This document shows, in pieces, positions 24,501 to 35,712 of a DNA stretch of 54,008 nt (its first letter is position 1; each line of letters opens with the position of its first letter). Both the position numbers and the translations under genes were made by a program. The stretch spans positions 1-54,008 of the forward strand of contig JAKSYS010000420.1 in assembly GCA_022925895.1 (NCBI GenBank), read 5' to 3'. This DNA is from Fragilaria crotonensis. Lineage: Eukaryota; Bacillariophyta; Fragilariophyceae; Fragilariales; Fragilariaceae. The notes under the pieces are model-generated. The model saw only the letters and a program-made list of their open reading frames with translations. It was not told the origin of the DNA and did not search any database.

Positions 24501-25800
24501 ATGTTTCTTGCATCCTGGACCGTTTTACCAGCAAGGTCCAAGCCAGATGAGGCTTTTCAATATGATCCGTCAACATGTATATGGACTGCCTGACACAATT
24601 TCTTCTCACCAGCTTCTAAAATCCGGTCTGTCTGTCAGTCCGTTTGTAGTGTGCTGGGACGCGTGGTTGTGTTGGAGCTTGGAGTCCACCACCATGGTGG
24701 GTTCAAAGTCTTTTTTCCAGCGGAGCACGGATCTCTGTGATCTCTTGCTTGCTTTGCTGTTCAGTCTATTGCTGCACCCTTTCTTGGGTGTCAGCAAAAC
24801 TCCTCTTGGAATGGTCAACAAACCGAGGTGGACTCGCCCACCATGGTCAATACCATGCATTTGACTTCGCTCGCGGTATCCCTACTGGCTACTCCGAGTA
24901 CCGTCCGTGGCTCTACTGTACAGCAGTGGCCACTGTTTTCACTTTTCACAACATTCAGCACTAGAGTACTTACTACAATGTGTCCATGCTTACTACAGCC
25001 AGCAGCTTGTTCCCATCTACCTTTCTCACTTTCAAGTGGGTGTCTCTAATCCGACATTCACTGGTGGTTTGTCCACTATACCACCAGTAGTACTTCTTCA
25101 ACCGTATGAGTACTAAGTACTTGTACTGTTGTACTGCTCTACTATCACTTCCTATGCTGCTGCGTAGCATCCTGCTACAAGTACTGCTTATTTTGCCCTT
25201 TGCCTGTACCTGAGTTGGTTTCATCCTCTCTGCTGCTGCATAGCTTTTGCTACTGCTTCTTCATCTCCATCTGTCCCTGAACAATTCCCGCCTGCCCGAA
25301 AGTGCCACCAGCAACATGAAAGAATGCATCCGCCTAGAAATAGACGTATGATACTAGTGGCGAGAGTCATGGGTAGAAGAGTTACAACTCGTCTATTAAG
25401 TGTGTTGGAATACTTGCCTGGGAGTGGTGGCAGACGATTGCTAGCTGTGTTTACCATCTTGATACTCAGCAGTGCATCCCAAGGTCACTTTACAGTGGCA
25501 AGTAAATGGTTTGCCTGTGGATACTATAAGACTTGTACTGTGATTAGAAGCTGGTGGGAGTTGGTATGCATGAAAACCTTCAGCATGTTAAGCCTTCACC
25601 CATAGACCACATTGGTGGGATCATGGCAATGAGCATCAACACCCTCTGCTTTGTCAGTATATTCTGAATTGTTTCTGCCTCTAGGAATGGCACATGACCT
25701 GATCCCGCTGCCAAACTTGACTCCTCTGTTGATTGAGTATGCACTTGACAAGAATAAGCCCCAACTGCATCAGCAGATGGTGAGCCGCAGCAGTGCATGC
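21520..25800. other. Gene-poor region, probable old repeats
   Basis: About 4.3 kb without a supportable gene. ORFs at 21783-22253 (plus) and 22529-22131 (minus) are open but overlap antisense and have no motif I can name. GTAC palindromes reappear only around 24890-25150. The minus strand between about 24.9 and 25.8 kb may contain further remnants of the retroelement described next, too damaged to place. Confidence 0.4.
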
Positions 25801-27500
25801 TTATGCAACCATGAAGTCACTGCCGACGTCCAGGCCCTGGTTATAGAAGAGGTTGACTACCAGGTGAAGGCAGATTTCACCAAGATTATTGTGCTGATGG
25901 ATCATTGACATCCCTGTTATGGCTGTCTGCTCTGTTGTCATGATGTTGTTTTCCACAAAATAAATGTCCAAATGGACGCACCCAATCGAACTTAGTGTCT
26001 GTGTGCACATCACAAACGTAGAGGCCCCAGGAGGTGCATACATTGATCAAACGACCAGAGCTCTCTCAAGACAATATTTTATCTTCTGTGCTTGTTGATG
26101 CTGCTTGTTGTGTGGAAACCAATTCCGTGTAAGATGGCGTGCAGAAATCCATTGTCTTCTGGAAAACTTGATGCAGTACATGACCTTGCAGTATTGGTCT
26201 GGAATCGGGGCCAGCAAGCAGTAGCTAGATGACCTTCAAGACCCGCCCAGAGCTCTGTGGGCTGCCATTGGTGGTGTCACATTTCCTTTGAGGGCAGTAC
26301 TAAGTAATGTCGGCCTTAAATTGACTCCCTTGGCATCATCTGGCATCATTGGAAAATGTCGGATGTTGGAGCATGACTTTGTGTGGAACTAAGGACTAAG
26401 CCTTGTCTGGGCAGGCAATTAATCAATAGTATACTAGCTCTCAACGCGTGGTGTCGGCTGCCGTGAGTTGCCTGTGCAAATAATATGCCTTTCTCTTCAG
26501 TGACAATTGATGCCCTACTGTATGCTGCTGCAATGCCTACACTAGCCTGCCTACTACTGTACTTGTTGCTGCTATCAGCAGCACCTAAGTCGTAAACATA
26601 ATGGCCAGAAGGATGTTTCTTGTCAAACTTCAGCACAGGTTTATTGATTTGGCTGACATGAAACATGTGGGGAAGTTTCATGGGTCCTCATGCCCATTCT
26701 GGTCACTCAACATACTTTTCTCATGTTGGCATGCAACAAATTGTTCGCAATCAAATACCAGTGATTTGATCCCGTCGGAAGCATGCGAAATCATGTCGAG
26801 GTACAGTACACTGTACAGTACTGAACGGTACGAGTCTTCCAAGGCTCACAATTTTACTTTCATCTAATTTCACTAAGTCCAACCATTACATGCCGAATAC
26901 ACATTGTCATTAGACCGGTTAGCACTACATTACATGAGTCTCAGTGCTCTCGGATGGCTTAAATCACCAGTTCCCAGACTTGTATCACCAGCCAATACGG
27001 AATCCTGGTACCCGTAATTTGCTAGAGTACACAGTACCTGTTTTCCCTCACCAGTATTAACATTGATCATGTGCATGCTTTGGTTCTTGAACATAGATAT
27101 GGTGGATTGAGAGTCAAGCAAGATCCACATTGATTTGATGCAGCTGGAGTTTGACTGAGCCATCATGTACTCACAGTACTGCACAAGCAATGCATGTTTC
27201 CATGGAGGGCTCCTCAGTCCCTTCAGCAGCAGTGCAGCTTCAAGGAATGTGTGTGATGCTTCGGCAGCTTTAACACTTAATTCCCTTGTGTCAGTCCATA
27301 GTTTCCAGCAACCATCCTCCCTAAGCAAACAAGTCATGGTGCTGGCCTTCAGTGCAGGTGCTCTGGTTGCTGTGGCTGGCAATCCTTCTTGTTCTGGAGT
27401 TCTGGGAGCGGTTTTGACAAGGAGACTATAAGCAAGTTTTACATCATGAAGATACTACTTGTCTCTTCCCATCATGGCATAAGTTGCAGCCAGGTATTCA
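25801..27500 (-). mobile_element. Decayed retroelement: gag-, protease- and integrase-like fragments
   Basis: Three fragments lie in the expected order on the minus strand. (1) About 27500-26930: a gag-like part (YLHDVKLAYSLLVKTAPRTP), then MWILLDSQSTISMFKNQ, where L-L-D-S-Q-S-T sits where retroviral-type aspartic proteases have D-[ST]-G. (2) 26681 to about 26400: LKFDKKHPSGHYVYDLG and a following segment that drifts between frames. (3) 26043-25801: VHLDIYFVENNIMTTEQ and LVVNLFYNQGLDVGSDFM, resembling the start of an integrase core, with an Asp in the expected place. Many stops and frame changes separate the parts, and no LTR is visible. I infer an ancient copy of a diatom retroelement; the DSQST type is a family I recall, without database proof. 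Confidence 0.5.
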
Positions 27501-28472
27501 AAATATCATGCTACTTAGTGTCCTGACTTGTGCAATGGCTTCCCTTCCTTCTGTTGTGTGAGCATTGCCCCCTTCATCATCCTTTGTTGGTACCAAGTTG
27601 CAAATTGCCGTGACCATGCCACTGTGGTATGTGATGGCCACATTTCATCGTGGTGACTGCCCTGAATATCGGATTTGCAACTAGAAACAATGTTTTGTTT
27701 CATCTTGATGTGTCCTTGATAAGGGTTTTGTGCATGGCCTTCATGATGACTGTGCATACTACTAGTAAGCAAGAATCATGGCAAGGTTACCTTTGAAAGA
27801 CTCATTCCTCTTGATGTGTTTGATGAGTTTTATTGACCAAAATTGCTGCTTCTCATCACCAGTGTATCCAGGTGAAGGTCTTTTTGCACATCAAGTTCCA
27901 GATTCTCTATCTTGAAGTCCAGTTGAAGCAACTGTATGGCTGTGCACTAGTTTGCAAATATCTGGGGTTGGTCAAATGGGAGTGCTTTGAATTTTAGGTT
28001 TGTTTAACTCATAAGCAACCTCTTTGTTTCATTCAAAACAACAAATTCAATCTAGGGTTGATTGATTCTTGCGTGTCTGGCTTCTTGTTTGCAAAACAAG
28101 ATTATTGTGTTATAGAGGATAAGCGTTCCAGCACTTGTGAATCTGGTCCTGCAACACTATTGTGTTATAGAGGATAAGAGTTCCAGCACTTGTGAATCTG
28201 GTCCTGCAACAACAGTTGTAACATGGTTGCGCTCAACAATTACGATGCAGGACAGGAGACACATGTTGGGAATTTGTTGACACATGGAGAGTGATTCCTG
28301 TTGGATGGTACTTGTACTACTATGTGAGAAATGAGCCAACCCGTCGTTTTGGAGGGTATTTTCCGTGTACAGTATACAGTGCTTATAGCAACAAGTCTTG
28401 CCATATTTTCTGGCGACGATGAAATTCCAACGATAGTACCAGGTACTACGATTCATCAATTGAAACATCATC
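27501..28472. other. Spacer with a short tandem duplication
   Basis: No gene supported. The 27515-27772 minus ORF could be upstream remnants of the retroelement. It also holds the 55-bp duplication at 28104-28211 and, next to 28440, a GTACCAGGTAC word. Confidence 0.4.
28104..28211. repeat. Tandem duplication, 55-bp period
   Basis: Two head-to-tail copies starting ATTGTGTTATAGAGGATAAG at 28104 and 28159 and ending in GTCCTGCAAC. They differ by one base in the aligned part (AAGCG against AAGAG), so the duplication is recent. Confidence 0.9.
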
Positions 28473-30603
28473 ATGTATCGAAATGCTTGGAATCGCTCGT
28501 GCCGCCGAAGACAATCAGCAATGTTGTTGATCCCAATTCGCAGCTTGTCCTCATCATCTGAACTGACCAAGAAATCAAAGGATCGAACTTTGACTCATGC
28601 TCACCTCATCGAGACGTCTCAGATCCTCGCGCCAGGCTGGAAACACTTATCTCCGTGTCTTGGCGCAGCAATGGAAAGCTCACCATTTTGTGGAAATTTG
28701 TTCAGAATTGGAACAGTCCTGGCTTCGCAGAACCTTTCGACTTTCACGACCACAAAGTTGACTACACCCGCCAAACTCGCCACGCAGCTTTTGTTTCAAG
28801 CCGATCGACACCAGCCTGTCCGCATGACACGAAAACGATCAATGGCAGCAGGACACCTGACGCCTCAAACGATTGGAACTATGTTAGCTCTGAGTAACCC
28901 AACGCTGCCGACTGACCTGCCCATTCGGCCAAAACCTGACGCACCCATTGTGGCTCTGGAGGAGATCCTGCGGGCAGAAGGAATCAGATCGAATTATGTG
29001 CAGGACAATTGGACGGGAGTCTCACTGCAGCGCTGGAAAAACTTGATTGTGGAATCCTCTGAAACTCAAGAAAGCAGTCATGCGTCATCATCGTTGATTA
29101 TTCCTCTTTGGCTGAAAGCGCTTTGGGAGATAAGTCGTGACAAGTCGTGCTTGTTAGAATTTCTTTTTGGCAGTGGAAAGAATCACCCAGCGATCCATTC
29201 TTACTGACGACGAGTTAGGAAACGCGCTCCGACATGATCCGACCGCTCAACGTGAGTGGTCCACCAACACCTTCGACCCAAAATCTCTCTCTCCAGATTC
29301 CATTGCCTGTGCGATGGACGTTTTGATGACCGACTCGCCCACCAAGAATCACGTGGAATGGTCGCGCGCCTTGGAAGTGACGTGCGCCTCCATGGCCATT
29401 CAGCACGCCTACAAGCCTGCCATTGCTCCCGGAAAGTACGGATACGACGGTGGTGATCCGAAATCTGATTGCGTGGAAGTTACAGTGCGCGAGTTGTTCG
29501 ATTTACTCCTGTGGGACGAGTCGACCGGAACGTTTGATTTGTCGAGACTACCACCGACTGCGACACGGGAGTTGATTGACTTGTACGAACAACAGGGTGA
29601 TGGCGAGCGTTGGTTTCACGTCCTCAGTGATCTTCCTGGATGCGACTACTTGATGAAAAAGTCCGAACGGCAAGTCCTATGAGTTAACTCCCACCCTGGC
29701 CAATGTTGCCGAGGTAACTCGTCTGCTGTTAGGCGTGGGTGGTGCGCGTGCCAGCTCGTTGGATCGCGTGAGTGAAATCGTGTGGAACAGTCAGAAGAAG
29801 AAACTTCACGTTTCGGCGCGAGTGTCGAGGCACCGAGCTGCCTTGGGAGAGGAAATGGTTGTTCAAGAGATCGCTACTGCTTTCCTAGAAGGCGGCAAGA
29901 ACGGAATTGAGATGAGACTCGACAAGGCTCACGGGATATGTACTGTTACTCATTTACGCCTCCAAAACTCAATCTTACCGGACGAATCTGTGCAAACACT
30001 GCTCTCGTCATTTGAAGCAATGGAACCAGCGCTCAAAATTGTTGCTCTGGCCATGCTCGGAGATCGAGGACTGGTAAACGATGACCAGGCACGCTCTGAT
30101 AGTGATTTACTGTGGAAGTTACTGGCAACTCCATTTGGTCCAGATCGACGAGGTTTGCTTCACGTTGTTGGGACGCCTGATCTTGCTAGGCGAGAACGAG
30201 ACTTGAAGAGGAACTTACAAGAGAGCCAAGAGGTTATTCGTCGTGCTATTTCCGAAGTTTGCAGACTGAACCGCGAACCCGAATTACAAAAGCAGCTTCT
30301 TGCTTGGCTTCTCAATGAGTCACCAGCGATTGTAGACGATGAGAGCATTCGCAGTCAAGTAACGCACCACGACCCGACAATCGAGGATTTGGTGCTTAAT
30401 CTGCCAAAGGAGTTGCTTGCGGATGATGCTGTACACGGAGCACTGCGCTCAAGCTCGGCTGTGCGGGAAAGCTTGTGGCGCGACTGGCCAAGATAAAGTC
30501 GGAGTCTTACCAGTCTCTCGACGTGGTTAGGGATTTGAGCGTTGGAGAAATCATATCCCTGGTTTCTTTGGGCGCGCGTACTTCTTTGGCAAGAGTATTG
30601 TGA
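28473..30603 (+). pseudogene. Frameshifted gene of unknown function
   Basis: Four open stretches follow each other in the same direction with little or no gap: up to about 29160 in one frame, 29167 to about 29660 in the next, 29665-30480 in the third, and about 30470-30603 in a fourth. Conserved-looking passages cross the breaks: LRAEGIRSNYVQDNWTGVSL; CVEVTVRELFDLLLWDESTG with SRLPPTATRELIDLYEQ; WFHVLSDLPGCDYLMKK, which continues as SPNGKSYELTPTLANVAEVT after an indel in a run of five A; then a helical C-terminal part. I see no known catalytic motif. The near-perfect continuity at each break suggests a very young pseudogene or base-count errors rather than long decay. The N-terminal limit is uncertain. 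Confidence 0.6.
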
Positions 30604-31083
30604 TTCCAACGGTTCCCAGGGGCGCTTCGACACTTACAAGACACCAATGGTGTTCCGCAACCATGTTTTCGACATCGCACCTGCATCGTAGAATGGTACC
30701 GACGATTGCCTCGTGACTTGATTCATCCAACCAATTTACGATGATGAGGTGGCCGACGGCTAGCTCATTAACATGCCAACACCGTCGCTATCAAACGATG
30801 AAGTTCCCGCTTCCAAGTCTGATAGGATCTGCGCGGACATTACTTTGCGTCGTACCCTTCGAAGGGATTCATGCAACCACTGTGAGTGGTTGTCGAACGA
30901 CATTCGCTCTCACCTTCAGAATCCAAGTGAGGCACCACGACAGCTCAAGGTCGCAAGCATAGGTGATGAAAATGGGATGGTAGTCGCGCTGCGTGCATCA
31001 GAACCTTACGCACAATTTCGGTAACCTAGTCTCTAGAAGATGGAGCTAGTTTCAAAACGATATAATTCATCATGGATGTTTTT
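30604..31083. other. Spacer, possible remnant of the upstream gene
   Basis: No supported gene. A 30773-31024 plus ORF (LRRDSCNHCEWLSNDIRSHL) could be a further piece of the frameshifted gene or chance. The right end should hold the 3' untranslated region of the NAGS gene. Confidence 0.4.
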
Positions 31084-32854
31084 TTATCTATTCCACCACA
31101 ATTCAGAGGCGTCCAACTCTCGGTCGCTGTCGATCAACTTCATGTAAATTTTGCTCCCCCTCTCATGATTGTACGTCGCCTGTCTACTGGGGGGCAATTT
31201 ATCGACTTCCACCTGTTGGAAGTCTCGTTCGATGAACCATTCCATGGTCTGCGTTGACAACACAAAAACTTTTGTGGCGCCGAGTCGTAAACACAACCGC
31301 TCCAAGTATCCAAGCATAGAATCACCTCTCCCACCGCTCCGGTATTCGTTGCGAACCACAAGGCATCCTATTTCGGCAAAGCCATCTTCGAATGGCTTGA
31401 GCTGTCCGCACGCTACCACTAAGTTGTCTCTTGTATAGACATAGTAGTTTTCAATATCCTTTTCCAAGACAGCCTTGGGGCGATCAACAAGCGTTCCCAT
31501 CTTGATAAGCGGTGAAATCAGTTCGTGGATGCCCACAACGTCATTAACGTTGGCTCTTCGAATACCTTCGTATATATCACGCGATACGAGTGTGCCGCTC
31601 CCATCCCGGGTGTACAACTCTTGTAACAAAGCACCCTGGGTGGGGGCCAATAAATGAGCCCGCTTAACTCCTTGGTCCAACGCCGACGTGGCCCAGCCAA
31701 TTCGAATGAGCATGTCTTCGACACCCCTGTCGTCACTTGGCTCATTGCGACCGACGAGGACCGCGCCACGTTTCTGAATCTCAATGTTGTGATGCTTTAA
31801 GAGATTGCTTGCATCGGAGTGACGGAGTGACATGACTTGGTTGCCAAAATCCTTGTTCTTCAATCGGACTTGTTGCTCCAGGAAGAAAATAATCTTGGAT
31901 GCTCCCAAGGCACCCGCGACAGTGGCAGCTAACGATTCCGAATTGACATTGAATACTTCACCACTGGGCTCACACCCAGTGTAGTCAAAGGCAGACATCC
32001 CTCGTCGAATGCAGGCGTCGAATCTTCTCAACTTCCACTCGCCTAACAAATCCAGAAAACTTGTAATCGACACCATCAAGATACCAAATGGCTGGGCCGA
32101 AAAGAAATTTCCACTGACAACGTTTCCATCCATTTCCGTCCCATGTGTCCGCAGCGCTCTGGCCAATTGTCGTTCCACTTCAAATCGAACATATCCCGCT
32201 TCTTCCTTAATGACCCTCAACGTTTCTTTGTCGGTGACATAAATTCCATTGACAGCGGTACGATTCGGCACTCGCTTATCGATTTGATGGCGACACCCTG
32301 CCACTAGAACAATCTTCATCCCCAACAACCACGTGAGGGCAATGTCATTCATCAAATCACGAAATTTTTCTGGTTTTCCAACAAGCCTCCGGAATGTGGT
32401 AAACGGCAGTTGTCGAGCGATGGTTGGCAATGTAATTGGCAGATCCACGAAACATTTGACAAAACCGTAGTCGCCATTTACAGATTCATCCGAGAAATGC
32501 TCAAATTCAATCGAAGCAGGGTCGATACTGAGATTGTCGGAAATACAGTGATCCAAGTGAGTGATCTTCTAATGAGGAATTGGTGAAGGACATTTGAGCG
32601 TCGAACTCATCGAGAGGGCTCTTCTTGGGAATGCTGGTGGCATCACCATCACTGGAAACAGTTTCTTGTTCCTGCAGATCTTTGGAAGTGGACGCAACCG
32701 GAATCGAAACCTGGAAGGGACGGTAGCGGAAGCTGGGCGAAGGCATGAAGCCAACGGTTGACCGGAAGGACTCTGAGAGCAGCACAACAGCTAGGGTTAC
32801 TGCAGGCGCAGTTATTCTGAAGGAAAGCCTCTTGTGATGAGTAGTAGGTATCAT
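31084..32854 (-). CDS. N-acetylglutamate synthase, plastid type, with frame disruptions
   Basis: Acetylates glutamate, the first step of arginine synthesis. From ATG 32854 the leader has a hydrophobic stretch (APAVTLAVVLLSESF) then TVGFMPSPSF, which fits a diatom plastid signal. The body is an amino-acid-kinase fold (DIALTWLLGMKIVLVAGCR, EEAGYVRFEVERQLARAL, GNVVSGNFFSAQPFG, VFNVNSESLAATVAGALG) followed by a GNAT acetyltransferase domain (IRRANVNDVVGIHELISPLI, AEIGCLVVRNEYRSGGRGD, QTMEWFIERDFQ). The leader frame stops at 32507; the body is in another frame, and the switch lies in 32507-32568. Inside the body two patches (about 32455-32375 and 32080-31970) read as nonsense, but the +1-shifted frame matches the kinase-fold paralogue at 50.6 kb. 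Each patch is explained by three one-base losses. Sequencing error or a young pseudogene. Confidence 0.88.
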
Positions 32855-33528
32855 GGTAAGGATATTGTCAAAGTAGGACGGTGTTCAACTCTGTCGCTGG
32901 GATCATTAAGATGCAATTGATTTCGATGCAGAGTGCAGAATGCAGAATATAGTCGGCAGGAAACAAATGTTTCTCACCTGTACGCACATCGGACATCGGA
33001 TCGACGAACAACGAAAATCCAGATTTTCAGAATAAAAACTACTCGCACACGGTGTAAGTACAATATGAGGGCAGTTGGCAGTTGTCTATCATGATCCATG
33101 TGTACAGTACACGTGTTCTGTATGTACGAGATCTCGAGTACAAGTATGCATACGAGTATACATGTCGGAATACAATGTACATACGTCGACCGTTGATGTC
33201 GTAACATCGAAGGTGCAAGATAATCCGAACCAACCCGGAGACGTCGAGATTACTCAGTACTCCGTAGCAATCAGTACTGTAGTACCAATGTACTAGCACC
33301 CTGATACAGGCGCACAGAGAGCCGACGACCCCGACGACCGATTGTAGGTGAATGTCAAATCGTCTTGCCGTGCGACCGTTTTGGCCAGATTCTTCAACGT
33401 AGACAAAATGGTCTGTTTGTCTATAGATTTGATGGTTCAGAAGTGACACTGACTTTCAGATGTTCAGTTCTTTGCCACAGCTGGACGTGCTGTCGTTGTC
33501 ATAACAATTGCCAAGAGGATTGCTAATA
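32855..33528. other. Divergent promoter region of NAGS and chorismate synthase
   Basis: The two amino-acid synthesis genes point away from each other across 674 bp, which must hold both promoters. GTAC words cluster at 33100-33290 (AGTACAAGTATGCATACGAG, CAGTACTGTAGTACC). I cannot identify a specific operator; shared control is possible but unproven. Confidence 0.5.
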
Positions 33529-34916
33529 ATGAAGTACTCATCGGCCGCTGTACTGCTGCTACTAGTTGCCGTCCCAAATGCTGTCAATTCTCTCAGTTTC
33601 TTGCTCATGGGAACTGGCAACACGTTCGGTCGCGTCTTCCGCATTTCCACTTGGGGTGAATCACATGGTGGTGGCGTCGGTGTGACGCTTGATGGTTGTC
33701 CTCCTCGCATTCCCCTCACCCGTGAAGAAGTCCAGTACGACTTGGATCGCCGTCGCCCGGGTCAATCTCGAATTACCACGCCCCGTAACGAAGCGGACTC
33801 GGTCGAAATCATGTCCGGTTTGACTCCAGATGGCATTACGACAGGCACACCCATCGCCATGGTTGTCCGCAATCAAGATCAGAGGTCTCAAGATTATCTG
33901 GAAAATGATATGAACGTGGCATACCGTCCGTCCCATGCGGATGCCACGTACGACGCCAAATACGGAGTTCGTGCCATTGCTGGAGGTGGACGCTCGTCGG
34001 CACGAGAAACGATTGGGCGTGTGGCAGCGGGTGCAATTGCGCGCAAGATACTGGCAATGTACAATGGAATTGAGATTTTGGCGTATGTGAGTAAAGTTCA
34101 AGATATTGAAGCAGAGAACGTAGATGTTGATACTTTTACGATGGAAGATGTGGACTCCAATATGGTGAGATGTCCTGATGCTGCTTCAGCAGAGAAAATG
34201 CTCTCTCGCATTGATGAAATCAGAAAGAGCGGAAACTCTATCGGAGGTGTCGTGACCTGCGTCGCTCGCAATGTCCCGGCTGGACTGGGAAGTCCTGTGT
34301 TTGACAAGCTTGAGGCCGATTTGGCCAAGGCATGCATGTCCATTCCTGCCGCCAAGGGATTTGAATCTGGAGATGGATTTGCTGGAACCCTGCTGACAGG
34401 AAAAGATCATAATGACGAATTCTATGTTGATCCAGTAACTGGAGCGACTCGAACGAGGACTAATCGATCTGGTGGTATTCAGGGTGGAATCAGCAACGGA
34501 GAAAACATTGTCATTCATGTAGCTTTCAAACCGACATCTACGATTGGACAACTACAGGTAAGCCACTTGTATGGACATTCACTACTTGTGTGCGTGCGCC
34601 TTTTCTGACATTCTCTTGCGTGCCACTTGTCCTTCTTCAGAACACGGTAACCCGCGACGGCCAAGAGGTTGAGCTCCGCGGGAAGGGGAGACATGATCCA
34701 TGTGTATTGCCTCGCGCGGTTCCCATGGTGGAAGCTATGATGGCTCTGACTCTTGTCGACGCCCTGATGATGCAAAAGGCACAGTGCGAATTGTTCCCGA
34801 ATGAGTATGCCAAGGAAATCAATCCCATGGGCACGACGGCTCGAGTGGACGAACGTGATCGCAAAGTGCATGCGGTTGCGGCGAATGTGAGTGGTCAACG
34901 AATTGATGAAGAATAA
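33529..34916 (+). CDS. aroC: Chorismate synthase
   Basis: Last step of the shikimate pathway: converts EPSP to chorismate with reduced FMN as cofactor. Two exons, 33529-34557 and 34641-34916, with an 83-bp phase-0 intron (GTAAGC...TTCAG); 434 residues. Start is ATG 33529; the open frame reaches 33508 without another ATG. The leader [21 protein letters not shown] is a signal peptide, and the following LSF may be a weak plastid cleavage motif. Family signatures are intact: [20 protein letters not shown] near the N-terminus, [20 protein letters not shown] in the middle, [20 protein letters not shown] before the intron, and [20 protein letters not shown] after it. No frame disruption is seen here, in contrast to the neighbouring NAGS. 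Confidence 0.95.
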
Positions 34917-35712
34917 ATTAGCAATGGAACGACATACTACAGGCTACTACACTACCGGTAGTTCTACCAGCTACCAGGGTACCAGGTACACCGTACTCGG
35001 AGTACAAGGTACATACATAGATAGTAGATAGTATTCCTATGTACTCGAGTACGACTACTACCGGTACTCTACTAGAAGTACATAGCGCACTTCTAATCTC
35101 TAATCATGCTTTATTATGCATAGTATGTCATACAAGTGTACAAGTATGCGTAGTAGATACTATGCAGTGAAAAATCCAGATCCGGTTGAATCGGAACGGT
35201 TTGAAATTTGAAATATCACAAGTCACGCTTCGACTTCGTTGAGACCGTGTGCTGTACTTGGGCGATGAAAACCAATTGTCGGAGGGGAGAGTGATGTTGA
35301 CAGTTTGCAGTCAATGTGTATAATGTGTTTGTGTGCTGATCAAGGTACTTGAGGGCACGTTGAAACGCACTCGACTGCGTGGCGCGTGCTACCTGCTATT
35401 CTTAGAAGTGTCTTTTATAGCACGTGACACGAAGCATCAAATCTTGGTATGTTCGACCGAAGCCAAAACAAGTTCCTTCCGTTTCAACACGCACCGAAGT
35501 GATACCTTTGGTGGCGACGTAACCGTACATTGCGTGTAAATGGCTTGCTGTTCACACGAAGCTCAGTTGCCGATGCCGACGTGACAGCGATAACATTTGT
35601 GTTGCCAGAGGCATTTCGCCTGGATGAGATTACTCTCACAAAACTTGAGCTGGAGTTTACAAAAAGAGCAAGAAAACCATTCTGTTCGCTCCCGACCAAA
35701 ACCACTGCTACC
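34917..35712. other. Intergenic spacer
   Basis: About 0.8 kb without a gene. GTAC palindromes are dense at 34950-35080 (CTACCGGTAG, GGTACCAGGTAC, GTACTCGGAGTAC). An open frame from 35530 runs into the next gene but its ATG is at 35713. Confidence 0.5.

Noticed and set aside
28104..28211. CRISPR-like repeat
   Set aside because: Only two adjacent copies without spacers, in a eukaryotic genome.
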